In this document: positions 1 through 7,810 of the stretch, one piece after another
Layout of the letters: every line of letters begins with the position of its first letter
Position numbering within the stretch: the first letter of the stretch is position 1
NCBI RefSeq assembly: GCF_965219595.1
Contig: NZ_OZ244781.1
Coordinates: 310,001-374,000, forward strand
Reading direction: 5' to 3'
Length of the DNA stretch: 64,000 nt
Source of the DNA: Poriferisodalis sp022821985
GTDB taxonomy: Bacteria; Actinomycetota; Acidimicrobiia; Acidimicrobiales; Poriferisodalaceae
The notes under the pieces: generated by a model
What the model was told of the DNA's origin: nothing
Database searches by the model: none
The model's input: only the letters and a program-made list of their open reading frames with translations
Translations under genes and position numbers: made by a program

Positions 1-238
1 GACTATTCCCCGCCAAACCACCGCTTCGTCGTCTCAGCCACTGGCGGCCTCACCGCCGAGTCATACCCGCCATGTCATCGTCGGGCACGGCGACGGCCTG
101 AGCGCCCCGACCGGCAGCGCTGTCGCGCCAACACTATGCCCATGACGAGCGTGAGATACCTCAAAAACCATTCGAGTGCGCCGAACCGATGACAGTACGT
201 TTCGGGGCGCATCGGCGAGACGAGCGGCGGGAAAGCGC

Positions 239-742
239 ATGGCTACCATTCAGACCGTGCCGGAGCAGTCCGCGACAGCAGGCGCGACCAGCGAGGCAGA
301 GAACGCGCGCGGCGAGGCTGAGTCCCGGGGGCCAGCAGGCGAGCACGACGATGGCACGAACAGCACACAACCGCCGCCGATTTCAGGTTCGCGCGCCCGT
401 CAGCGCCGGGCTCTCTTCGGCCCGACGGCGGCTGTCACGATCATCGCCGCGCTGATCGCGTCCATGACGCTCGCTGCGGTCACGGCGTTCAACACGCTCC
501 GCTCCGACATCATCTCCGTGCGGACCGAACTGCGAGACGAGATCAGGTCGGTGGAAACCGGTCTGCGAGACGAGATTGCAGCGGTGCGGACCGAACTGCG
601 AGACGAGATCGGGTCGCTGCGGACCGAACTGCATGACTTCCGAACCGAGGTCGGTGCGGTGCTGCTCGATCATGCCGAACGTCTCGCGCTCATCGAAGCC
701 CTGCTCTTGAACGGCACCATCGACTCGAGCCAGCAGTCCTGA
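239..742 (+). CDS. Membrane-anchored coiled-coil protein with 11-residue repeats
   Basis: This is a predicted 167-aa protein of unknown function. A Pro/Glu/Gly-rich N-terminal tail (about residues 1-57) leads into one hydrophobic segment (about 63-85). Then come about five copies of an 11-residue unit of the type LRDEI-x-S-V-R-T-E, which should form a rod-like coiled coil. The DNA shows the same periodicity: one 26-base block starting at 518 recurs exactly 66 bases later at 584. I chose the ATG at 239, which has a purine-rich GGCGGGAAA stretch upstream; an in-frame GTG at 176 would add 21 residues. Positions 1-238 contain no gene I can support. The protein could be a structural or sensory anchor, but nothing in the sequence assigns a role. 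Confidence 0.6.
   Translation: MATIQTVPEQSATAGATSEAENARGEAESRGPAGEHDDGTNSTQPPPISGSRARQRRALFGPTAAVTIIAALIASMTLAAVTAFNTLRSDIISVRTELRDEIRSVETGLRDEIAAVRTELRDEIGSLRTELHDFRTEVGAVLLDHAERLALIEALLLNGTIDSSQQS
518..638 (+). repeat. Tandem 33/66-bp coding repeat
   Basis: The coiled-coil part of the membrane protein is built from degenerate 33-bp units. Every second unit is nearly identical at DNA level (66-bp period), which points to expansion by slippage or recombination. Confidence 0.6.
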
Positions 743-769
743 GCACTGGCCCCAACCCTGCTCCGCGGG

Positions 770-1150
770 ATGGACATCCCGCGGAGGACAGCGTCTCCGG
801 AGCTGCGCTCGATCCTGTTGCATACCGTCGGCGTGCTGGGGCGCCTCGGCTAGGTGATCAGCAGGCTGGAAGGCGCCGATGAAGCGCTTGTGTTCGGGTC
901 GTGGGCCGCTCGCTTCGAGGGCGAGCCAGGTCGCTTTCCGAACGATGTCGATGTCGTCGTGGTCGGCGACGTGCCGCTGCGGTCGGTTCGCGAAAAATGC
1001 CGCGAGGTCGAACAGCACCTGCGAGTAGACATCAATCCTGTTGTGATCGACACAGGTGCTTGGAGCGCTCCAGAAGCGGAGCCGTTCGTTGCTCACATCC
1101 GCGAGCAGCCGCTGGTGCCGATCTCACTCGACGCAGACCCTGATGGCTGA
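770..1150 (+). pseudogene. MNT-type nucleotidyltransferase antitoxin remnant, amber-interrupted
   Basis: The intact stretch from GTG 854 encodes a small nucleotidyltransferase fold: FGSW (the GS motif) followed by NDVDVVVVGD (the paired catalytic aspartates), as in MNT antitoxins of HEPN/MNT modules. The same frame is open upstream from ATG 770 and reads like the linker that joins an N-terminal winged helix to the MNT domain in this family (ELRSILLHTVGVLGRLG). It is interrupted by TAG at 851-853. The winged helix itself is missing because the neighbouring gene occupies its place. I therefore read this as a decayed regulator/antitoxin. A short functional protein starting at 854 is possible but less likely. 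The stop overlaps the start of the HEPN remnant, as in intact modules. Confidence 0.6.
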
Positions 1151-1345
1151 CTGGCTCGCGGAGGCCATCATAATCGGAGACGTGGAGCGAGTGCCGGCGA
1201 ACATGGGTGCCGCCGGCGAGCCCATCAACGGCGCCAGGCGACACGCCCACTCAGCCCGCAGCATCGCCGAGAGCGACACGACGCTTGCCATAGCAGCCTG
1301 CCACGACGCCATCCGCAAAGCCCCGACCGCCGACCCCAAGATCAT
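1143..1345 (+). pseudogene. HEPN-domain toxin fragment (partner of the MNT remnant)
   Basis: The frame opens at ATG 1143, overlapping the MNT stop by 8 bases. Its first ~66 residues show the look of an HEPN protein: a RVPAN motif, then AR-x-HAHSA, then IAESD followed by LAIAACHDAIRKA, which matches the helix pattern of the family. The domain's C-terminal part is not found. After about 1345 the frame runs on into unrelated sequence resembling a DUF222 protein. In intact pairs the HEPN protein is a ribonuclease toxin neutralised by AMPylation from the MNT partner. Here both partners are damaged, so the module is probably dead. Confidence 0.5.
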
Positions 1346-1429
1346 GACTGTGACACCATCTTCGTACGGTTGTTCTCATGGAAAAGAACGGCGACCGGGC
1401 TGGTGGCGGCGACTCCCTGCCGCAAATGT

Positions 1430-1690
1430 CGCACAGGAGGCGCCTGCCGGTATCGAGGTGCGGGCCGACGCTGTGGCGGTGCCCGAGCTGTCCGATGCGG
1501 CGTTACATCGCCGGCTGGACGAGATCGGCCGGGCAACGTCGACGTTGGCGGCGCCTCGCTGCTGGTGGTGGCCGACTACGACGCGGTGAACCACCAACTC
1601 ACGAACGCCCGCCTGTCAGACGGCACACCCATTCCCATCGGTGAGATCGGCCGCATCGCCGACGGCGGCATGCTGCTAGCTGAAGGGGTC
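1430..1690 (+). pseudogene. DUF222 / HNH-endonuclease-family (13E12-like) gene remnant
   Basis: Two pieces in different frames resemble the DUF222 region of actinobacterial HNH endonuclease proteins. One has LSDAALHRRLDEIGRA (about 1485-1535). The other has a VVADYD stretch followed by LTNARLSDGTPIPIGEIGRIA (about 1560-1660). In intact proteins these segments lie well over 100 residues apart, so a deletion plus a frameshift is likely. No HNH motif remains. The fragment sits directly after the MNT-HEPN remnants and adds to the picture of a decaying accessory patch. Confidence 0.45.
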
Positions 1691-2272
1691 GCAGTCGATC
1701 TCGGAGGCCACGAGCCGTTGTGTCCAGTTGCTCAGGGGTCCGTTGTCGTTGTTGGTGGCCCAGCGATCGGGGCTGTGCCAGCCGATCGCGTACGGTGTGT
1801 GAGGGTTGCCGACCCAGCTCGGGGCGCGGTCCGCCGAGGCGGTGAAGTCCTCGAGAAAGCCTTTGACGCGCTGGCACTCGTCGGCCACGGCCCCCCAAGC
1901 CATGATCTCCTCGTACAGCTCGTCCACCATCGTGTTGGACGCCTCGGCAAGCACGGCCGCCCACGCGTCGGCCTCTTGGACGCGTCTCGCGGTGCGCTGC
2001 GCGTTCTTCTTGGCATTGGCCAACGGCTCGTCCACCAGTGCACGCAGGTCAGCGGCTGCGGCATCGTCGAGATCGTGGGCCGCGATCACCTGCCGGACGC
2101 CTTGGCGGGCCTTGGTGATCTGGTTCACCGCTTTCTCGGCCGACATGGCGGCGCGGTCCAGCGCCGTGTCGCCCGAAGCGTTCGCCGGCGCGGCGACGGC
2201 GACGAGCGCGGCGGCTGCCAGCACCCCTGCGATGCCGAGCACAACTCGGCGGCTCCTACGGCTCGGCATCAC
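1676..2272 (-). CDS. Secreted protein of unknown function
   Basis: The 198-aa product begins with a textbook Sec signal: a basic start (MMPSRRSRR), a hydrophobic core and an AxA site (PANA, cut near residue 31). The mature part is Ala/Asp/Glu-rich and mostly helical to about residue 130. It ends in a Trp/Asn-rich tail containing WVGNPHTPYAIGWHSPDRW. I recognise no catalytic motif. The 3' end overlaps the DUF222 remnant on the other strand, and the gene is divergent from the broken small gene at 2410. The protein is probably exported and soluble or wall-associated. Confidence 0.6.
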   Translation of the reverse strand: MMPSRRSRRVVLGIAGVLAAAALVAVAAPANASGDTALDRAAMSAEKAVNQITKARQGVRQVIAAHDLDDAAAADLRALVDEPLANAKKNAQRTARRVQEADAWAAVLAEASNTMVDELYEEIMAWGAVADECQRVKGFLEDFTASADRAPSWVGNPHTPYAIGWHSPDRWATNNDNGPLSNWTQRLVASEIDCDPFS

Positions 2273-2409
2273 GTTTCTTCCGCTGTGGGCTCAGATGAAG
2301 ACGCAATCGTTACCAGATGCCCCGACACCGGACAAGACCTGCCCAGCTTGCCGCGCCGAACCGCCGCCACGCGCATTCGGGCCGCCCGGCATGCCGTAGG
2401 GTCCGCGCC

Positions 2410-2802
2410 GTGGCCGACCGCGTGCTGATCCGCGCCGACGTCGACGCCGCCCGGCCGCTGCTGGGCCAGCTCGCCGGCCGCTGCGTGCACCCCCTCACAG
2501 CCGACGCCTCCGCCGAGTGCATGGCCCGCTGGCTCCTGCGAGACGCCCCCGCCGCCGCGGACCCGATCCCCGGCTGCTGGGCGCTCACCGCCGCCTACGG
2601 GATCGCCGCAGCGCTCGCCGCGCGCCACCCCGCAGCCGCCGGCACCCTCGCAGCCGTCGGCCCGCTGGACCGCGCCCTGGTCCGCTAGATCATCGACAGC
2701 TCCCCCGCCGGCGCCCTCGCCGCCGACGCGGACGCGCTCATCGGCCACGGTGCCGCGCTGATGCGCACCGCCCACGTCGCCACCCAAGCCACAGCGCCGT
2801 GA
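2410..2802 (+). pseudogene. Small gene of unknown function interrupted by an in-frame TAG
   Basis: From GTG 2410 the frame encodes an Ala/Leu-rich helical protein with strongly C-ending codons. A TAG at 2686-2688 stops it, yet the same frame and the same codon bias continue for another 38 codons to TGA 2800-2802. Reverting one base (for example to CAG) would give a 130-aa protein. The downstream frame starts at GTG 2799, so the two genes overlap as GTGA and look translationally coupled. I recognise no family. The interruption may be a real nonsense mutation or a sequence error. Confidence 0.45.
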
Positions 2803-3037
2803 ACGGCCCCAGCGAGACCGTCGCAGCCGCAGCAGCCGACATACGCGCAGCCCTCGACAGCGGCGAGCTGTGGCCCCTCGGCGTGCTGCGCGCCCGCGAA
2901 CTCGACCCCGACAGCCCCCACAGCCACGAACCCGGCGCCGCCGTGCTCGCAGCACCCCGCCGCCCGACACAGCCGCCGCCCTCGCCGCATGGCTGCGCGC
3001 CGTCGCCGCAGCCCTCGACGAGACCGACCGCCCCTGA
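2799..3037 (+). pseudogene. Coupled downstream small gene with probable frameshift
   Basis: The frame opens at GTG 2799, overlapping the previous stop. It encodes a helical start (SETVAAAAADIRAALDSGEL) and a conserved-looking ELWPLGVLRAREL stretch. Around 2960-2975 the sensible coding switches frame: the next frame reads DTAAALAAWLRAVAAALDETD and ends at TGA 3035-3037. The unshifted frame turns into Pro/Arg-rich low-complexity sequence running to 3149, typical of out-of-frame GC-rich DNA. I therefore infer a single-base indel. The function is unknown. Confidence 0.4.
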
Positions 3038-3155
3038 CACGCCGACCCGACCCGGACCGGCCCGGACCGTGCCGCTGTCACGGCATATCGAGCCGCCCGG
3101 CACGCCGCCCCGACCATCACACCCCCCCGCCGCTTCCGTGGCACCCTGAGCGGCC

Positions 3156-5048
3156 ATGCTTAACCGCCCCGCTCGCTCCCTCGCAGCGCTGCTCGCAGCA
3201 GCCCTCGCAGCCGCGACGCTCACCCTCACGGCCGCAGCGCAGCCCGCAGCCGCCCAAGCCGCACAGCACGGCGCGTATCTCGCCGGCTCCGAGCCGTGGA
3301 CAGAATCCGACTGCGCCGGCCAGACAGCCGTGGTCGCCGCCTCCGACACAGCAGCCCAGTCCGACCTCTACTCAGCTGTCACCCTCGCCGGCGCATTGGG
3401 CACCCGCTGCGTCGTACTCGCCGGCGCCCGCACCGAGCCGATCCCCACCGCTCAGCTGCTGCGCCTCGACGCCGCGGCGGGCACCGTGCACGTCGTGGGC
3501 GGCCTCGCCGCCGTGCCCGCAGCCAAGATGGCCGGCTACCGCACCGAGCGCACCGCGGGCGCTGACCGCTGGGCCACAGCCGCCCAGGTAGGAGCAGCCG
3601 CCTCCGGCACCCGACCGCCGGCCATCACGCCCGGGCCGCCCTGGAACGCCGACTGCGGCGGCCAGACCGCCGTGGTCGCAGCCTCCGACACAGCAGCCCA
3701 GTCCGATCTCTACAGCGCTGTCACCCTGGCGGGCGCGCTGGGCAGCCCCTGCGTCGTGCTCGCCGGCGCCCGCACCGAGCCGATGCCCCCAGATCAGCTG
3801 GCACGCCTGCGCGCCGCCGTGGGCACCGTGCACGTCGTGGGCGGCCTCGCCGCCGTGCCCGCAGCCAAGATCGCCGGCTACCGCACCGAGCGCACCGCGG
3901 GCGCGGACCGCTGGCAGACCGCCGCCCGCGTCGGCGCCACGGCCGCCGGCACCGAACCCCCCGCACCGCCGCCCGCCACCGGCGACCACCCCGAACCGCC
4001 CACCGGCACCGCAGCAGGCATCACCCCCGAGCAGCGCATCGTCCACGTCACCAACTGGTTCACCCGGATCGGCCTCGGCCAACCCATCCCCGTCAGCTTC
4101 GCAACCGGCCAATGCCACGCCGCAGCCGCCGCCTGCGCCGACGACGACACGATCTACTACACCGACAGCCCGAGCCAGATCGTCGGCGCGCTGATGGCCC
4201 ACGAATACGCCCACATCTGGCAGCACGACCGCACCGCCGACGTCGGCCTGGGAAGTCTTCCGGCGTGGGTCGTGGAAGGCTTCGCCCAATACATCAGCCA
4301 CCGCTACAGCCCCGCCGAAGCCCGCACAGAACGGGACCTGTGCGGCGCGCCATTGGGCGAGGACAACGAGCTCGCCCGCATGGGACCCGGCCAATACTCG
4401 GCCAGCGTCTACCGGGCCGGCGAGCTCGCCTTCACCCACCTCGTCGACCAATACGGCTGGCAGGCTGTCATCGACTACTGGAACACCCCCGGCACCCACC
4501 AACAACGATTCCAAACCGCATACGGCACCCACCCCGACGCCTGGGAAACACGATTCCACAAAGACGCCTGCCGCAACGCCATCTACCTCCGCGCCGTTGC
4601 CCCCAACACCGATCCGATCCCTGCCTGGCCGTGGATCACCGCCGAGAACTGCTGCATGAGCTTCGTCAACGACGATTTGTGGGGTTGGAGCAACGGTGCC
4701 TATCCCATCGACGCCATCCGCTTCTCGCCCGACCACGTTTTCGACGAATTCCTGATCACAGACACAGATCATCGAATAGTTCGCTCCGACACAGCACCGG
4801 TTCGCGGCGCAACCGTGTATGTCTTCGGCGACGGCATGCCGGCAGTCATCGCCTGCTACCGAGACATCTACAAGGTCCCGGCGGATGCTCTGCCGCCGGG
4901 GTGGCGGGGCGACTTCATCTACGCGTTGCGCGTCGAACTCAAGATCTTCGGCGAATGGCACCCCGGCTACCTCGGCCCCGGGGGGGACTACTGGCCTGAG
5001 CGTTACCGTCTGCCAGCCCAGGACTTTGCAACCTGCCTCAAGGAATAG
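3156..5048 (+). CDS. Secreted cell-wall-binding-repeat zinc metallopeptidase
   Basis: The 630-aa protein has a signal peptide (about residues 1-35) and two tandem copies (about 50-153 and 164-266) of a module resembling cell wall binding repeat 2: QTAVVAASDTAAQSDLYSAV, then VVLAGAR, then VHVVGGLAAVPAAK, then ERTAGADRWxTA. A Pro-rich linker (267-285) follows. The C-terminal half has a gluzincin-type zinc site: HEYAH at 349-353 and WVVEGFAQY with the likely third ligand E374. It is probably exported, tethered to the envelope and acts as a peptidase; the substrate is unknown. The remaining ~250 residues contain six cysteines and many aromatics and may form a binding domain. The ATG at 3156 gives the signal peptide, so the start is well supported. 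Confidence 0.8.
   Translation: MLNRPARSLAALLAAALAAATLTLTAAAQPAAAQAAQHGAYLAGSEPWTESDCAGQTAVVAASDTAAQSDLYSAVTLAGALGTRCVVLAGARTEPIPTAQLLRLDAAAGTVHVVGGLAAVPAAKMAGYRTERTAGADRWATAAQVGAAASGTRPPAITPGPPWNADCGGQTAVVAASDTAAQSDLYSAVTLAGALGSPCVVLAGARTEPMPPDQLARLRAAVGTVHVVGGLAAVPAAKIAGYRTERTAGADRWQTAARVGATAAGTEPPAPPPATGDHPEPPTGTAAGITPEQRIVHVTNWFTRIGLGQPIPVSFATGQCHAAAAACADDDTIYYTDSPSQIVGALMAHEYAHIWQHDRTADVGLGSLPAWVVEGFAQYISHRYSPAEARTERDLCGAPLGEDNELARMGPGQYSASVYRAGELAFTHLVDQYGWQAVIDYWNTPGTHQQRFQTAYGTHPDAWETRFHKDACRNAIYLRAVAPNTDPIPAWPWITAENCCMSFVNDDLWGWSNGAYPIDAIRFSPDHVFDEFLITDTDHRIVRSDTAPVRGATVYVFGDGMPAVIACYRDIYKVPADALPPGWRGDFIYALRVELKIFGEWHPGYLGPGGDYWPERYRLPAQDFATCLKE
3318..3953 (+). repeat. Two near-identical 342-bp-period coding repeats
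   Basis: The two cell-wall-binding modules are spaced 114 codons apart and remain highly similar at DNA level. Both carry the run for GQTAVVAASDTAAQSDLYSAV with nearly the same codons. This indicates a recent duplication or gene conversion inside the metallopeptidase gene. Confidence 0.7.
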
Positions 5049-5247
5049 CCCCGCCGTGGGTTGGCCGCCGTGCCGTGCCGATGCCGTGGGTATCCGTGCC
5101 GGGTTGTACGGTCGGGGGTGATGCCGGGCGGACCTGCCCGTGGCGGCTCTGCGTCCATGTCGGCGTTTGGGCTCTAGCCAGGTCTATCGTCGTGACGTTT
5201 CGCCCCGAGTACGCATCGATTCTCGATGGTGCTGTAGAGGAGGCTCC

Positions 5248-5475
5248 ATGGGCACCGAAGACCAACCGCAGCCTGCATCCGCTCCGCTTCGAGCGGACGC
5301 ATCCTCCGAAAACAACGAAATCCAAGACCTGCTCCGTCATGTGCATGCCGAACTGTGGGAGCTTCGTCGTCGGCGCTCGCCAGCGGTGCCGCTCTGGTTC
5401 GCCGCCGCCGCGGTGTGGCTGCTGCTGCTGCTGCTTCAGGTGCTGGTTCCCGTGGTGTACATATTCGCGGACTAG
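5248..5475 (+). CDS. Small single-pass membrane protein
   Basis: This 75-aa protein starts at ATG 5248, six bases after a strong AGAGGAGG ribosome-binding site, which is why I reject the longer frame from 5140. Residues 1-45 are polar and helical (EIQDLLRHVHAELWELRRRR). Residues 48-72 form one transmembrane helix rich in Leu (VWLLLLLLQVLVPVVYIF). The function is unknown. It lies just before the convergent tRNA gene. Confidence 0.6.
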   Translation: MGTEDQPQPASAPLRADASSENNEIQDLLRHVHAELWELRRRRSPAVPLWFAAAAVWLLLLLLQVLVPVVYIFAD

Positions 5476-5484
5476 GGACGTCTG

Positions 5485-5557
5485 TGGAGGTGAGGGGAAT
5501 CGAACCCCTGGCCTCTTCGATGCGACCGAAGCGCTCTACCAACTGAGCTACACCCCC
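5485..5557 (-). tRNA. tRNA-Ala (anticodon CGC)
   Basis: The minus strand folds into a full 73-nt cloverleaf: acceptor GGGGGTG/CACCTCC, D arm GCTC/GAGC, anticodon stem CTTCG/CGAAG with loop GTCGCAT (anticodon CGC), a 5-nt variable region, T arm AGGGG/CCCCT with loop TTCGATT, and discriminator A. The acceptor stem carries G3:U70, the alanine identity element. CCA is not encoded. Confidence 0.96.
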
Positions 5558-5594
5558 AAACGGGCGACTGCCGAATATACCTGCGGCGCTGTGC

Positions 5595-6098
5595 CTACTC
5601 GTTCGCCTGACGGCGAATCATCTTGACCGTCGAAGCAGAGTCAGCGTCTCGCAGCGGCAGGTAGTGGACCTCGGCCGTCGGCGCTGCCCGGTGTCGGCGC
5701 ACGACGAGCGCGGCAAATCCGGCCGTCGCCGCAAGCAGCAGGACACTGGTGGCGAGTGCCCACAGCGATCCCGTGGTGGCGGCACCGGCAAGAGCCACCG
5801 CGGTGCACAGCGCCAGCAGCGTGCCGATGTCACGCCGACGGGTTGCGGCCTGGGCCGGCGTGGCCGGCATTGATGTGGACGGGCTGGTCCATCGTCGCTG
5901 CGGTGCGCCGAATCGTCTCTGCGCGTATTCGCGCGAGATCTGCGTCGCGGCGGGCGCGGATCGGCCGAGCGAATCGAGCTGCTGGCGGAACCGGTCGACC
6001 GACGACGCCCTCCGGCGGGGCCGGAACAGGCGTGCGACATCGGGCGCCAAGACGACCAGCCAAGCGACGGCCAGCAAGACCAAGACCAGTTGTGTCAC
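5595..6098 (-). CDS. Membrane protein of unknown function
   Basis: The 167-aa product has an N-terminal hydrophobic helix (LVLVLLAVAWLVVLAPDVA), a basic cytoplasmic stretch with ERYAQRR-like character (about 27-85), and two further predicted membrane helices (about 92-135). A short polar tail follows. It is the last gene of the minus-strand molybdopterin cluster, 32 bases after moaC, but nothing in the sequence ties it to cofactor synthesis. No family is recognised. Confidence 0.6.
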   Translation of the reverse strand: MTQLVLVLLAVAWLVVLAPDVARLFRPRRRASSVDRFRQQLDSLGRSAPAATQISREYAQRRFGAPQRRWTSPSTSMPATPAQAATRRRDIGTLLALCTAVALAGAATTGSLWALATSVLLLAATAGFAALVVRRHRAAPTAEVHYLPLRDADSASTVKMIRRQANE

Positions 6099-6130
6099 GC
6101 ATCACCTGCCTCGCTGGCGGGCCTGCCCGT

Positions 6131-6616
6131 CTAGGTTGCCACGTCGCGGCGGTAGGTGCCCGACTTGCCGCCCGTTTTCTCCCACAGGGCCAGATCGCCT
6201 ATGACCATGGAACGATCGGCCGACTTGCACATGTCGTAGATCGTGAGCGCGGCGACCGAGCATGCCGTCATCGCCTCCATCTCCACGCCGGTTCGGTCCA
6301 CCGTCTCAACTTGGGCCTCGATCTCGATCCACGTATCGGCGATCTCGAAGTTCACGTATACCGCGCCCACGAGCAGCGGGTGGCAGAGCGGGATGAGATC
6401 CGGCGTGCGCTTGGCGGCTTGGATGCCGGCCACCCGAGCGACCGCGATGACGTCCCCCTTTGCGATCGCTCCGCGGGCTACCAGCGACGCTGTCTCTGCT
6501 GCCATGTGCACACGGCAGCGAGCGATCGCCCGGCGATGGGATGCCTCCTTGGGCGTCACATCGACCATGCGTGCCCGGCCGAGCGGGTCCAAGTGGGTGA
6601 AGGGTGACTCGGTCAT
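6131..6616 (-). CDS. moaC: Cyclic pyranopterin monophosphate synthase
   Basis: MoaC converts the 3',8-cyclo-GTP made by MoaA into cyclic pyranopterin monophosphate, the first stable intermediate of molybdopterin synthesis. The 161-aa length is usual for the family. Diagnostic segments are MVDVTPKEAS near the N-terminus, KRTPDLIPLCHPL in the middle, GVEMEAMTA, YDMCKS, and the C-terminal GGKSGTYRRD carrying the active-site lysine. It lies 38 bases downstream of moaA on the same strand, so the two substrate-linked enzymes are probably co-transcribed. Confidence 0.95.
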   Translation of the reverse strand: MTESPFTHLDPLGRARMVDVTPKEASHRRAIARCRVHMAAETASLVARGAIAKGDVIAVARVAGIQAAKRTPDLIPLCHPLLVGAVYVNFEIADTWIEIEAQVETVDRTGVEMEAMTACSVAALTIYDMCKSADRSMVIGDLALWEKTGGKSGTYRRDVAT

Positions 6617-6654
6617 GTCCTAGCCGCCTCTGTGCTTGATGGATCGGCGGCTCC

Positions 6655-7683
6655 CTAGCCGCCGATCTGACTCATCGTCCGTTTGGGTTTGATGAAGTTG
6701 ACCTGGCCGATCGAGTGACCGGCCCACTTTGTGCCGACTGCATCGCGGATGGCAGTGGCCAGCAGATCGTCGAGTTCGGCACCCGTTGCACCTCCACGCA
6801 GGATCGAGCGCATGTCGAATTCGTCGAGCGCGAACAGGCAAGTGCGGAACTGGCCCTCGGCGGTGAGCCGCACCCGGTCGCAGTTCCCGCAGAACGGCTT
6901 GGTGACGCTGGCGATGACGCCAACCTGGCCGCCGCCGTCGAGATAGCGGTAGCGCTCGGCGGGCTCGTTGGCACGCACGACGGGCTCCGTCGGAAACTCA
7001 GCCGAGATTGCCGCCAAGATCTCCTCGGCGGGCACGACCACACCTGCGTTCCACACATCTCCGGCTTCGAGCGGCATGAACTCGATGAAGCGCACCTCGA
7101 TGCCCCGCTCGCGTCCGTAGCGGGCGAAGTCCCCCACTTCGTCGTCGTTGATCCCTCGCATCATGACCGTGTTGATTTTCACCGGCGCGAGCCCTGCGTC
7201 GATGGCGGCGTCGATGCCGTCGAGCACCCGGTCAAGCTCGTCGCGGCGGGTCAGCTCCAGGAACCGGTCGCGCTGGAGCGAATCGAGGCTGATATTGATG
7301 CGCGACAGGCCAGCAGAGGCCAGCGGCTTGGCGTGCAGGCGCAACGTGGCGCCATTGGTGGTCAATGCAACATCGACGCCCAGCCCGGCGAGGCGCTCGA
7401 CCAAGCGCGGCAGGTGTGCACGCACCAGGGGCTCGCCGCCCGTCAGGCGGATGCTCTCGAAGCCGAAGCGGTCCACGCATACCTTGGCGAAGCGCTCGAT
7501 TTCCTCGAAGCTCAGGATCTCCGATCGCGGCAGCCACGTCATGCCTTCGGCCGGCATGCAGTACTGGCAGCGGAAGTTGCACCGGTCGGTGACCGAGATG
7601 CGCAGATCGCCCACGATCCGGCCAAACGGATCGATGAGATCGGCTGCCCGCGCTGGAGCAACGACACCTGCTGCGCCATTCAT
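6655..7683 (-). CDS. moaA: GTP 3',8-cyclase (radical SAM)
   Basis: MoaA rearranges GTP to 3',8-cyclo-GTP using two 4Fe-4S clusters and S-adenosylmethionine. The radical SAM signature CNFRCQYC supplies C35, C39 and C42. The second cluster is supplied by FCGNC and a later TCLF cysteine near residues 265-285. The protein ends in Gly-Gly, as required for activity in this family. The length (342 aa) is normal. The gene lies between moeA and moaC on the same strand. The 127-base gap to moeA contains a dispersed repeat (7743-7788), so a separate promoter or processing site there is possible. Confidence 0.96.
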   Translation of the reverse strand: MNGAAGVVAPARAADLIDPFGRIVGDLRISVTDRCNFRCQYCMPAEGMTWLPRSEILSFEEIERFAKVCVDRFGFESIRLTGGEPLVRAHLPRLVERLAGLGVDVALTTNGATLRLHAKPLASAGLSRINISLDSLQRDRFLELTRRDELDRVLDGIDAAIDAGLAPVKINTVMMRGINDDEVGDFARYGRERGIEVRFIEFMPLEAGDVWNAGVVVPAEEILAAISAEFPTEPVVRANEPAERYRYLDGGGQVGVIASVTKPFCGNCDRVRLTAEGQFRTCLFALDEFDMRSILRGGATGAELDDLLATAIRDAVGTKWAGHSIGQVNFIKPKRTMSQIGG

Positions 7684-7742
7684 TGGCCTGAGCGTACCCA
7701 GCGGCGCGCAGGCTGATCCTTTGGCTGCTCTGGGCGGTGTTC

Positions 7743-7788
7743 CCCGCTCTTGTTCCCCATTCTCATGCGATTGGGCTCACGGGCCGCT
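7743..7788 (+). repeat. Dispersed intergenic repeat, copy A (46 bp)
   Basis: This copy begins CCCGCTCTTGTTCC and ends CACGGGCCGCT. It is identical over all 46 bases to the reverse complement of 61242-61287, and both ends are shared with the copy at 12342. It sits in the moeA-moaA gap. Confidence 0.85.
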
Positions 7789-7810
7789 TGTGCCCCGGCG
7801 ACGGGGCCGC

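Noticed and set aside
383..1096. A 237-aa minus-strand open frame opposite the coiled-coil and MNT genes
   Set aside because: It mirrors the plus-strand repeats and has no recognisable domain.
770..2802. Amber codons inside genes as evidence for TAG recoding
   Set aside because: Real genes here (for example cobO) end in TAG, and no suppressor tRNA is visible, so nonsense mutation or error is simpler.
3372..4961. A 529-aa minus-strand open frame opposite the metallopeptidase gene
   Set aside because: It is an antisense shadow of a strongly biased GC-rich gene. Its product is Gly/Val/Ala-rich without domains, while the plus frame has a signal peptide, repeats and a zinc site.
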